This document shows, one piece after another, positions 18,267 to 26,778 of a DNA stretch of 64,000 nucleotides. The DNA is from CAVOHU01 sp963843385 (GTDB lineage Bacteria; Acidobacteriota; Vicinamibacteria; Vicinamibacterales; JAKQTR01). A program made the translations under genes and the position numbers. The notes under the pieces were generated by a model. The model was given only the letters and a program-made list of their open reading frames with translations, searched no databases and had not been told where the DNA came from. Each line of letters begins with the position of its first letter. The stretch's first letter is position 1. Where the stretch lies: the NCBI GenBank assembly GCA_963843385.1, contig CAWJJY010000003.1, forward strand, positions 186,001 through 250,000, read 5' to 3'.

Positions 18267-19792
18267 CAGCGGGCCGCGCCGTTCACGATGAGGTCCGCCA
18301 CGCGCGCGGCATTGGCGGCTATGGTCAAGCTTGGATTCATTCCGGCCGAGGTCGGCATGAAACTGCCGTCGAGCACGAACAGATTCCGGAGGCCCCAGAA
18401 CCGGCACTCCGGGTCGAGCACCCCGGTCGAGGGTGTCGGTCCGAATCGCACCGTCCCGACGGCGTGGGAGAACGAGTCGATCTGGTAGAACGCCCGTGCA
18501 ACCAGCGCTCCGGCCGACTTCAGCACCTTCCTGGCGCGCGACACGAGATGGTCGCGCCTGCGGAAGTCGGCTCGAGAGTAGTGGTGGTCGACCTGCGGGA
18601 CTTCCAGCCCGAACCCGTCGCGCTGGTCGGCAAGGCCGACGCAGTTGGCAAATTCCGGTTCGTCCTCCGCGATGCAGATCAGGTTCTGCATCCGCGGCGA
18701 GATCGGCCGCGCCAGCCACTTCAGCGCGGGCGGCGCGTGATGCGCGACGACCTCATGGACAGGCGCGTACACATCCTGGATCACCCCGGTCGATGTTCCG
18801 TACTGATCGCGATGGTCCTCGTAAAAGTCCGTGAGGCACAGCTGCTTGTGGAAGACTCTGTCCGGATTGGTCTTGAACGGAAAGATGCCGGTCACGACGG
18901 CGCTGCAGTGACGCATCAGGAAATGCCCGATGTACCGGTTGCCTTCGCTCTCGGGCAGCTGCGAGCGCATGAGAATGACGGGGCTGGCGAGGGCGCCGGC
19001 ACTCAGGACGACGACGTCGGCCTCGACCGAGAATGGCCGGCGGGACTGCTGGTCGATGCACTCCGCACCCAGGATCCGGTTCCTGTCCCGCCCCGTGCGC
19101 AGCCGGGACACGATGGCACCGGTCACGATGCGGAGGCCGAGGCGCTGGGCTGGACGGAGCACGGTCGCCGCCAGATCGTTCTTGGCACCGACCTTACACG
19201 GAAATCCGTCGCAGGTATCGCACCTGACGCAGGTGGTCCGTGACGAGCCTCCATTGAAATTGATCGCGAGCGGCATGACGAAGGGCCGGTACCCCAGCCG
19301 GGAGGCTGCCTCGCGAATCCGCAGGGCGGGGGGCGCCAGGGGAATCGGAGGATACGGGTAGCCCTCCGATCGGCGGGGCTCGAGCGGGTCCTCCCCCGCA
19401 CGGCCATGCACTTCCAGCAGCTTTTCGACCTGGCCGTAGTACGGCTCCAGGTCGTCATAACTGATCGGCCACCCGGCGAAATCCCGTTCCCGCAGCCTGA
19501 ACGACGCCCCTCCATAGAAGACGGACATGCCGCCCACCGTCTCGTTGGGGTACTGGGTGCGGTACACGCGGTCGCCGTTTTGCCTGACCCGCATGGGCGA
19601 GGCGCCTCGGTACCGCTGCCGCAGCATGATCTCCTGCGGGCTCCAGTCCTCATCGTCCCGCTTGGGCCAGTCGCCTCGTTCGAGCAAGAGGGTTCGCGCG
19701 CCGGATTTCGCCAACGCGTGTGCCGCGATGGACCCGCCGAATCCCGACCCGATTACCAGTGCGTCAACGGAGATGGAATCCACTGTTCCCAC
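18266..19792 (-). CDS. GMC-family FAD-dependent oxidoreductase
   Basis: A 508-aa flavoprotein. The FAD-binding dinucleotide motif is VIGSGFGGSIAAHALAKSG and the GMC signature region is NETVGGMSVFYGG. A cysteine cluster CVRCDTCDGFPCKVGAKN in the centre recalls long-chain alcohol oxidase-like GMC proteins. The C-terminal catalytic motifs are FSHAVGTVRFGP and DGSFMPTSAGMNPSLTI. Members oxidise alcohols, sugars or sterols. It starts at GTG 19792; an in-frame GTG three codons later is possible. It heads a five-gene operon (GMC, Gfo/Idh, two small membrane proteins, VTT protein) with overlapping junctions. Confidence 0.88.
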   Translation of the reverse strand: MGTVDSISVDALVIGSGFGGSIAAHALAKSGARTLLLERGDWPKRDDEDWSPQEIMLRQRYRGASPMRVRQNGDRVYRTQYPNETVGGMSVFYGGASFRLRERDFAGWPISYDDLEPYYGQVEKLLEVHGRAGEDPLEPRRSEGYPYPPIPLAPPALRIREAASRLGYRPFVMPLAINFNGGSSRTTCVRCDTCDGFPCKVGAKNDLAATVLRPAQRLGLRIVTGAIVSRLRTGRDRNRILGAECIDQQSRRPFSVEADVVVLSAGALASPVILMRSQLPESEGNRYIGHFLMRHCSAVVTGIFPFKTNPDRVFHKQLCLTDFYEDHRDQYGTSTGVIQDVYAPVHEVVAHHAPPALKWLARPISPRMQNLICIAEDEPEFANCVGLADQRDGFGLEVPQVDHHYSRADFRRRDHLVSRARKVLKSAGALVARAFYQIDSFSHAVGTVRFGPTPSTGVLDPECRFWGLRNLFVLDGSFMPTSAGMNPSLTIAANAARVADLIVNGAAR

Positions 19793-20317
19793 GATGAACT
19801 AGGGTTGCTGATCAGAAATTGGGGTCTACGTGGACAGAATCTACCGGCCGGCCCGGAGGAAAGTCAATCTTGCCGACCTTGCTCGGAAATGATGGTTGCG
19901 GGCTGACTCTTCGCCGCGGCGGTCGGTCCTTGTCGCGCTGGCTGCGTGGTGCCGAACTGACCAGCGCCTGGCTGCGGGTCGCTCCGCCGTACAGAGAAGA
20001 GCCCACCGCCTGATTCCCCAACGCTAGCGGGCCCCCATCCGCTAACGTCAAAGCCCAGACGGTGGGCTTGCGGCTCCCTAATACGCAAGCGCGGTGCCAG
20101 CTGGTCGATTCATCGAGATCGGCTGTTTTCCGCACGATCTCGGGACGAAGGGGCCAGTCACTCCCGAAGCTGCAACGGTATCTCGGCGATATCTCCTGCG
20201 AGCCTGCCGAACCTCCGGCAGTCCGATCTTGGCGCGTGGTCCAACCATTGGACAGGTCGAGAATCACGGACCTCTGCCGAAACACGAACCGGGGGTGTCC
20301 GATCGGCTGGCTCCGCA
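19793..20317. other. 525-bp intergenic region without a recognisable gene
   Basis: The stretch lies upstream of the GMC operon and downstream of a GT39-like gene, both on the minus strand. It is less GC-rich and less codon-biased than its surroundings. Frames across it give composition unlike the neighbouring proteins. A TGTCCACGTAGACCCCAATTT-like stretch on the minus strand (about 19817-19837) could be an eroded element end, but there is no supporting transposase. It presumably holds the GMC operon promoter. Confidence 0.4.
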
Positions 20318-22027
20318 TTACTTCGCCACGCGTGACGGCCGATTGGTCAGGACCAGCATGCGGGGCAGTGCGGAACCGTCCAGGAAGTCGCGAAGCTTCG
20401 CGTCGAAGACCGGTGCGTCGGCGAGCACCCGCGTCGCCGAATCCAGCGTCGGCCCGACCACGCGGTAGTCCTCTTCCCGAATCACGCAATAGGCGTCCGG
20501 ATGCTGGCGAAAGAATGCCGGGATCTCTCTCTCATCCGCGATGTACGCCACGTGTCGCCGCAGGTAGTAAACCAGGCTTGGCAACGGCGCCCGATACGTC
20601 GCGACCTGCGGGCTTGGACCGGCGTTCTCCTGGATCGCGCGCGCGAGCTGAGGCACAGGCTTGTAGCGTTCGAAATCCGGCAGCGTCCAAAGGACCAGGA
20701 CCCACTGGCCGGCCACCACCGCGATGGCGAGCGCAGAGACTGCCGGCACCCACGCCCGCCTGGCCGCCAGGCCGACCGCGGCTGCCGCGCCGATCGCCAG
20801 GATGACGCCGGCCGCTCGCGCCCCGGCCAGGTGCACGATCCCGTGCTCGGCGCCGATGAACCACGCGACCACGCTGCCGAGCAGGATCAGCACGGCGGAA
20901 GTCAGCAGCACGCTCCATCGCGCGAACCTGGCGGGACCGCCCGATATCGGATTGGCGAGCGTGGTGTCGATCAGTCCACCCACCAGTGGCGCCCCCGCGG
21001 CGACAAACGGCAGGACGTAGAGATCCTGCTGCCCCTGCGACGCCGAGAAGAAGGCGACAATCACCACGATCCAGAGACCGAGCAGGAGGCGAATCTGCCC
21101 GAGGCCCGCCGCCGCAGCCGGTGTCGACGCGCCCCACGTGCTCCTCCACCCGTACGATCGCCACACGGACCGCCACTTCACTAGCGCCAGGCCGGCCGGC
21201 AGGAGCAGCGACCACGGAAAGTAGAGATCGGCAAACACGACCGGCAGATAGAACAACGGGCCCCGGCTCGGCGCTCCGACCCCTTCGGCGAACCGGGCGA
21301 GATTCTCCTGAACGAGGAAATCCCTGATGTAGGTCCAGCCGTGCTGAGCATAGAGCGCCCCGTAGTACGGCAGGACGATGAGCGAGACGATCAACACTCC
21401 CGCTGGAATCAACAGGCGCCTGATCGTGCCGAGCCGGCCGGCCGCCACGAGGTAGACAGCAAACGCCAGCGCCGGCAGCACCGCCGCGATGGGTCCCTTG
21501 GTCAGAACGCCGAGCCCGATCGAGACGTACATCGCCACCAGCCACCGACGGCGCCGCGTCGGCTCGATCTCCGCGAGCACGAAGCACAGCAGCGTCAGGC
21601 CGAGGAACGCGGCGGTGTAGATGTCGATGATGATTCGCCTCGAGAACAGCAGGAACCGCGGCGTAGCCGCCAGCGTGAGCGCCGCGTACAAGCCGGCGTC
21701 GATCGAGAAGGCCGCACGGCCGAGCAGGAAGACGGTTCCCATCAGGACGAATGCGCCGAGCGCGATGGGCAGGCGCGCGGATTCGAGCGAGACGCCGAAG
21801 GCGTGGTAGAACCCCCCGACGATCCAGTACGAGAGCGGCGGCTTGTTGAAGCGCGGCTCGTAGTTGAAGGTCGGATTGATATAGTCGCCGGCCTCGATCA
21901 TCTCGCGCGGCGTTTCCGTGTAGAACGCCTCGTTCGCATCGATGATCGAGGTGGACCCGAGACCAACCACGTAGGGCATGGCGGCGGCCGCCAGCAGGAT
22001 GAGCAGGAACACCCGCCGACCAGTCAT
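20318..22027 (-). CDS. GT39/ArnT-like polytopic glycosyltransferase
   Basis: A 569-aa inner-membrane protein of the dolichyl-phosphate-mannose transferase (GT39/PMT/ArnT) superfamily, which moves sugars from polyprenyl phosphates to lipid or protein acceptors on the periplasmic face. The first periplasmic loop has the diagnostic acidic motif STSIIDANEAFYTETPREM and NYEPRFNKPPLSYW. More than ten hydrophobic helices follow, then a soluble C-terminal domain (about 470-569). The start is ATG 22027 (MTGRRV). It is 25 bp downstream of another polytopic gene, forming a pair. Sugar and acceptor unknown. Confidence 0.85.
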   Translation of the reverse strand: MTGRRVFLLILLAAAAMPYVVGLGSTSIIDANEAFYTETPREMIEAGDYINPTFNYEPRFNKPPLSYWIVGGFYHAFGVSLESARLPIALGAFVLMGTVFLLGRAAFSIDAGLYAALTLAATPRFLLFSRRIIIDIYTAAFLGLTLLCFVLAEIEPTRRRRWLVAMYVSIGLGVLTKGPIAAVLPALAFAVYLVAAGRLGTIRRLLIPAGVLIVSLIVLPYYGALYAQHGWTYIRDFLVQENLARFAEGVGAPSRGPLFYLPVVFADLYFPWSLLLPAGLALVKWRSVWRSYGWRSTWGASTPAAAAGLGQIRLLLGLWIVVIVAFFSASQGQQDLYVLPFVAAGAPLVGGLIDTTLANPISGGPARFARWSVLLTSAVLILLGSVVAWFIGAEHGIVHLAGARAAGVILAIGAAAAVGLAARRAWVPAVSALAIAVVAGQWVLVLWTLPDFERYKPVPQLARAIQENAGPSPQVATYRAPLPSLVYYLRRHVAYIADEREIPAFFRQHPDAYCVIREEDYRVVGPTLDSATRVLADAPVFDAKLRDFLDGSALPRMLVLTNRPSRVAK

Positions 22028-22052
22028 ATCATCGATCGTACCACACGCGTCT

Positions 22053-23804
22053 TCACCGCGCCGGCACGCGGGCCACCGGCTCGAGCCTGCCGACACGCGC
22101 GTCGCGATCGTACCGGTAGCGGAAGAACGATCGGTCCGGGTAGTACTCCATCAGGCGGGCATCTTCGGGCCCGAGGTCGCGGACGAAGAGGATCCGGCCC
22201 GAAGCCTCGACTCCGTTGCGCGTGAGATCGCGTTCCGTCATCGGGCGAGGGCCGCCCGTCCTGGTCGACAGAAACACGACGGCATGGTCCAGATTCTGCC
22301 GACTGGCCAGCCGGGCCGGCTCCCGCCGCATCCAGATGGCCTGCGCCTCGTCCACCGCATGCCACGCGAAGAGCCCCAGGCACGCGACCATCGATGCCGG
22401 GAGGAGATACCACGCGAACTTCCCGGCGCGAGTCTTCATGTCATACGACGTCTCGCGCACCACCGTCGAAACGGCCGACAGCACGACCAGCGGATAGGCC
22501 TCGTACCAGAAGCGAGGCCCGTACCGGTTGCCTCCGCGATCCATGTAGATGAAGTAACCGAAGACGAGGCACGGGAAGATGAAGTCGCTGAAGCGCCACG
22601 CGTGCCGAGGTGTCAGGCGCCACCACCACGCGTAGAGGCCAATCAGGGCCGGCGGCGTCCACCAGGTCATCGAGACGAGGCGGCCGCCGAGATTCTCGAG
22701 GGCACGGGACATCCAGCCGCTCGGGAAGAACTGCTGGTCGAACTGCCCGAACGTCCCGCTCAGGCCGGTGACGAACGGATGCCCGGTCGTGGACGCGTTG
22801 TAGGTGAGATACGCCAGAACAAACGGCACGCCGGCGGCGGCACAGGCGAGGATTGCCCGTCGGCCGAACCGACCCTTCGCGAGAAGCGCGACAGCAAGCG
22901 GCAGACTGCACCACACGGCCGTGTAATTGCGCGTGATGAGCGCGGCCCCCGCCGCCGCGCCAGCCAGCACCGCGCAGGAGGTTCGTCGCTCGTCGATGGC
23001 CCGCGTGCCGAAGTACGCCACAGCGAGGATCAGCACGCTGCAGAATGTGTGAGAGAAATAGGATCCCCCGTTGAACAGGAAGAAACTGGATGCGAAGGTG
23101 GCCGCGACGGCCACAAGCGCCGTGCGCTCGTCGTAGAGCCGGCGCCCGATCAGGAACACGAGGACGAGCGACAGCCAGCCGCACACGGGATTCACGAGCC
23201 ACAGGGGAACGTGCACCGTCTGCGCCGAGGCGAGCACGGCGGGCCAGCCTGGCGGGAAGATGGCGAAGACGCGCCCGTCCATCTGGCGGATCCAGGTGAA
23301 TTCGAAGAACTCCTGCAGCGGGTGAGCCGGATTCCACGTGCGCCCGTGCACGAAGGTCTCGGCGCCGTAGAGGTAGCCGTACTCATCGCCGGAGTTCGGG
23401 AACTCCTGCAGCACGACGACGGCGACGATGGCGAGCACGGAGATGCACGCGACCCCGCCGAGCGTGAACGCCAGGCGGCGCCTCGCGAGGCACGCGTCGC
23501 ACGCACGCAGCGTGGTGCCGTAGAGCCTGGCCGTCACCGGTTCGGCGTATCGCCACAACACGAGCACCAGCGAGATCGCGGCGAGGGTGACGCCGACCAT
23601 GACGGCCAGCCGGTCCGCCGCATCCAGATAGTCGCGCAGCGTGACGGCCGCGTTCCCGGCCAGGAGGTTCTTGATGACCCAGCGGTTGCTGTGTCCGTAG
23701 GCCTCGACGACAGAGCCTCGCGCCATGCCGAGATACCACACCACCCAGGCGATGAGCAGCAACCCGGTCGCTGCAGCCGCGCGTGTGCTGCGCGCCGGCG
23801 TCAT
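22053..23804 (-). CDS. polytopic membrane protein, GT39-like glycosyltransferase family
   Basis: A 583-aa membrane protein with about ten helices. After a first block of helices it shows EFPNSGDEYGYLYGAETF and RVFAIFPPGWPAVLA, the acidic loop and PxxP region expected of GT39/GT83-type enzymes, then RNYTAVWCSLPLAVALLA. The C-terminus is soluble with many Arg/Asp residues. The catalytic Asp is probably the one in SGDEYGY. It precedes and is 25 bp from the ArnT-like gene and diverges from the exported glycosidase at 24080, suggesting a shared cell-surface glycan role. Specific donor unknown. Confidence 0.78.
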   Translation of the reverse strand: MTPARSTRAAAATGLLLIAWVVWYLGMARGSVVEAYGHSNRWVIKNLLAGNAAVTLRDYLDAADRLAVMVGVTLAAISLVLVLWRYAEPVTARLYGTTLRACDACLARRRLAFTLGGVACISVLAIVAVVVLQEFPNSGDEYGYLYGAETFVHGRTWNPAHPLQEFFEFTWIRQMDGRVFAIFPPGWPAVLASAQTVHVPLWLVNPVCGWLSLVLVFLIGRRLYDERTALVAVAATFASSFFLFNGGSYFSHTFCSVLILAVAYFGTRAIDERRTSCAVLAGAAAGAALITRNYTAVWCSLPLAVALLAKGRFGRRAILACAAAGVPFVLAYLTYNASTTGHPFVTGLSGTFGQFDQQFFPSGWMSRALENLGGRLVSMTWWTPPALIGLYAWWWRLTPRHAWRFSDFIFPCLVFGYFIYMDRGGNRYGPRFWYEAYPLVVLSAVSTVVRETSYDMKTRAGKFAWYLLPASMVACLGLFAWHAVDEAQAIWMRREPARLASRQNLDHAVVFLSTRTGGPRPMTERDLTRNGVEASGRILFVRDLGPEDARLMEYYPDRSFFRYRYDRDARVGRLEPVARVPAR

Positions 23805-24079
23805 CCCCAGTCTCCATCAGGTGAGGCACCGCCCCAGGTTGTCCAGGGGCCGCGTGAAGACCGGGGCTCGGCTCGCGTCATGAGGCAACACGCTACCATC
23901 GCCGGATGGTCCGGCGAAACACGCGAGACGGCCCTCGCCTCGCCGATTCCCGGCGCGGGACGGCTCGCCGAATCGTCGCGCGCAAATGGCTGCCGGGCTG
24001 CTCCACATCGAGCCTGGCCGTGATGGCCTATCATAACCGTCTGTCGTCCATTCCGCTCTGGACCGAACGGAGGTGACCC

Positions 24080-26734
24080 GTGCCGAATCGCGTTGCAAGC
24101 GTGGTCATGGCCATGGCGCTCGTCCCAACCGCCCTGTCACTTGAGACGAGAGCCGAGGGTGACAGGACGATCGCGCGCTTCGTGCACGACCCCAACCCGA
24201 TCGCGCTTACCGGCCCGGCACGGCCCGAGCGCTACATGGAGGCCTCGGGCCGCCGGGCGGCCTTGCTCGGCCGCGAGGACGGAAGCTTCGAGGCGTGGGC
24301 CTACCCCCTCAAGATCCTCCATGATTTTCGCCTGTCGTTCGGCACCCGCGCCTACGCCGATCCGATCCCGTCAGCGAGCCTGGCGACCGAGGTGGACGTG
24401 CGCCCGGAATCGAGCACGGTCCGCTACGCGCATGCGGTGTTCACCGTTGACGCGACCTGGCTGGTCCCGCTCAACGAGCCGGGGGCGATCGTCCTGCTCG
24501 ACGTGAACACGTCGGAGCCGATCACGGTCACCGTCAAGTTCCGCGTCGACCTGAAGCCCATGTGGCCCGCGGGCCTCGGCGGTCAGTACAGCTACTGGGA
24601 CGACACGCTCAAGGCCTACGTGCTCGGCGAAGGCAGCCGGAAGAACGCCGCCCTGGTCGGATCACCGCTTGGCCTGGAACCACCCGAGCAGCCGGCTCAC
24701 AATCTGCCAGACGCGCCCACGCAGTTCTCCATCGCCGTCACGCCTGAAATCGCCTCGCGCGGGCTGGTGCCCATCGTCATCGCTGCCAGCGTCGAGAACC
24801 TCGACGGCGCCAAGTCCACCTACCGGAAATTGCTGGCGTCTGCCGAACCGCTCTACCGCGAGTCGGCCGCGCACTATCGGAACCTACGGGAGAAGATGAC
24901 TGGCATCGAGAGCCCGGACGCCCGGTTGAACCTGGCCTTCGAATGGGGCAAGGTCGCGCTCGACAAAGGCTTTGTCTGCAACCCGCACCTCGGCTGCGGC
25001 CTCATCGCCGGCCTCGGCCCGAGCGGCACGAGCGAGCGTCCCGGCTTCGGCTGGTTTTTCGGCGGCGACGCGTTCATCAACGCATGGGCGATGACCGGCT
25101 ACGGCGATTTCGACTCGGTCCGGCGCTCGATCGAGTTCCTGCGGCAGCGCCAGCGCGCCGACGGCAAGATGATGCACGAATTGTCGCAGGGCGCCGGATA
25201 CATCCGGTGGTTCGAGGACTACCCGTACGGCTACTACCACGCCGACACGACGCCCCTGTACATCATCGCGGTGCGGGATTATGTCCGCGCGAGCGGGGAC
25301 ATGGCGTTTGCGAAGGACATGTGGCCATCGATCAGGAAGGCCTACGATTACTGCGCCTCCACCGACGAGGATGGCGACGGCCTGATGGACAACACCAAGG
25401 CCGGACTGGCTGCGGTCGAAACTGGAACATTGCGCAGCCGCGATGTCCTGACCGATGTGTTTCTCGCCGCGGTGTGGACCGAGGCCGCCGGGGCGGCGTC
25501 CGAGCTGGCCGGCCTGGCGGGAGACTCGTTTGCCGGCGCGGCCCGGCAGGCGGCCGAGCGGGCTCGGGCGGCCATCAACGCGCGCTTCCTCGACAACCAG
25601 GGGCGGCGCATCTACTTCGCGGTGATGAAGGACGGCAAGGGGCAGGCTGAACCGACCGTCTGGCCGGCGTTCGGGCTGTGGCGCGGCGTATTCGATCCGG
25701 ATCGCGCCGCGGTGACCGGTGCGCTCGACGATCTTGCCGGCGCCGGGGTCGGCGCCGACTGGGGCGCCCGCATGCTCTCGATCGACAGCGCGCTCTACGA
25801 GCCGCTCAGCTACAACAACGGCGCCGCGTGGCCGTTCCTGACCGGCTTCGCGGCGCTCGGGCTCTACGCCCACGGCAGGGCGGACGCGGCGTGGGCATAT
25901 CTGGACGGGACCGCCGATCTGACATTCCTCGAGGCACGGGGCTACATCGCCGAGCTGTTCTCGGGCGATCGTCTCCGCTCGGTTGACGCGGCCGTGCCGC
26001 ATCAGCTGTTCGCGACGACGGGCTTCGTGTCGACGCTGATGCGGGGATTGGTCGGCCTGAATGCGCTGCCCGCCGAGGTCCGCGATCGTCGAACGCTGCC
26101 GGCGCGCCTGCGGCTGGCGCCGCAGATGCCGGCAGGCTGGACCGCCCTGCGGATACGAAACCTCCGTTGGCACGACGCCTCGGCGCAGGTAGAAATCGTG
26201 CGCGGCGAGACCGGGGTGGCCGTCACCATTACGCCGAACGGTGGTCCACTGCCCGTCGAGATCGAACTTGCACTGCCCCCCGGTGCGTCCCGGGTGTCAA
26301 GCGACGCGAGATGGCACCCGGTCGGGTCCCAGACGGACGTGTCCAGGGGCTCGCGATTCAGCGCCATCGAAACGGTCACCGCACCGGCGACGTTCCGTCT
26401 GGAGTATCAGAACGGCGTCCAGGTTCTGCCGGTGCAACCCCCTCTCGCCCTCGGGGATCTGTCAACCCGATTGCGGGTGATCGATGCCCGCGTCGAGCGC
26501 GGCACCTACCGGCTCCGTGTCGAAGGACGGCGAGGGCGCACTTACCAGCTTCGCCTGACGGGGCCACTCTCCGGCGCGACGATCGAAGGGGCCCGGCTGG
26601 TGAAGTCCGCGGGCAGGACCCACGATCTGGAGGTGACCCTGCCTGCTCTCTCCTCCTCGGGGCCCGGCGCCGTCTCCCGCAGAACGGACTGGGCACAGGC
26701 GGAGATTGTCGCCCGGTTGCTTCCGGCGAAATGA
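24080..26734 (+). CDS. exported six-hairpin glycosidase (glycogen-debranching/GH15-63-like)
   Basis: An 884-aa protein with an N-terminal signal-like segment (MPNRVASVVMAMALVPTALS). An N-terminal beta-sandwich spans about 30-270. An (alpha/alpha)6 catalytic barrel spans about 280-660, carrying GFGWFFGGDAFINAWAMTGY, DGKMMHELSQGAGYIRWFED and the late SYNNGAAWPFLTGF segment. C-terminal beta domains span about 670-884. The pattern matches amylo-alpha-1,6-glucosidase-like/GH15-GH63 clan enzymes, in which acidic residues such as the Asp of GGDAF and a Glu in the barrel are catalytic. The start is GTG 24080, with GGAGG six bases upstream. The stop overlaps a minor ATGA with the next frame. It probably trims an extracytoplasmic glycan. 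Confidence 0.82.
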   Translation: MPNRVASVVMAMALVPTALSLETRAEGDRTIARFVHDPNPIALTGPARPERYMEASGRRAALLGREDGSFEAWAYPLKILHDFRLSFGTRAYADPIPSASLATEVDVRPESSTVRYAHAVFTVDATWLVPLNEPGAIVLLDVNTSEPITVTVKFRVDLKPMWPAGLGGQYSYWDDTLKAYVLGEGSRKNAALVGSPLGLEPPEQPAHNLPDAPTQFSIAVTPEIASRGLVPIVIAASVENLDGAKSTYRKLLASAEPLYRESAAHYRNLREKMTGIESPDARLNLAFEWGKVALDKGFVCNPHLGCGLIAGLGPSGTSERPGFGWFFGGDAFINAWAMTGYGDFDSVRRSIEFLRQRQRADGKMMHELSQGAGYIRWFEDYPYGYYHADTTPLYIIAVRDYVRASGDMAFAKDMWPSIRKAYDYCASTDEDGDGLMDNTKAGLAAVETGTLRSRDVLTDVFLAAVWTEAAGAASELAGLAGDSFAGAARQAAERARAAINARFLDNQGRRIYFAVMKDGKGQAEPTVWPAFGLWRGVFDPDRAAVTGALDDLAGAGVGADWGARMLSIDSALYEPLSYNNGAAWPFLTGFAALGLYAHGRADAAWAYLDGTADLTFLEARGYIAELFSGDRLRSVDAAVPHQLFATTGFVSTLMRGLVGLNALPAEVRDRRTLPARLRLAPQMPAGWTALRIRNLRWHDASAQVEIVRGETGVAVTITPNGGPLPVEIELALPPGASRVSSDARWHPVGSQTDVSRGSRFSAIETVTAPATFRLEYQNGVQVLPVQPPLALGDLSTRLRVIDARVERGTYRLRVEGRRGRTYQLRLTGPLSGATIEGARLVKSAGRTHDLEVTLPALSSSGPGAVSRRTDWAQAEIVARLLPAK

Positions 26735-26778
26735 CCGGGGAATCGCGTGCGTCCGAGATCGATATACTTCCAGGAACG

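Noticed and set aside
19817..19837. Possible insertion sequence end (TGTCCACGTAGACCCC)
   Set aside because: No partner inverted repeat and no transposase remnant nearby.
19812..20489. A 225-codon minus-strand frame in the gap before the GMC operon
   Set aside because: Its composition is unlike the neighbouring proteins, it overlaps the 3' end of the GT39-like gene, and no domain is recognisable.
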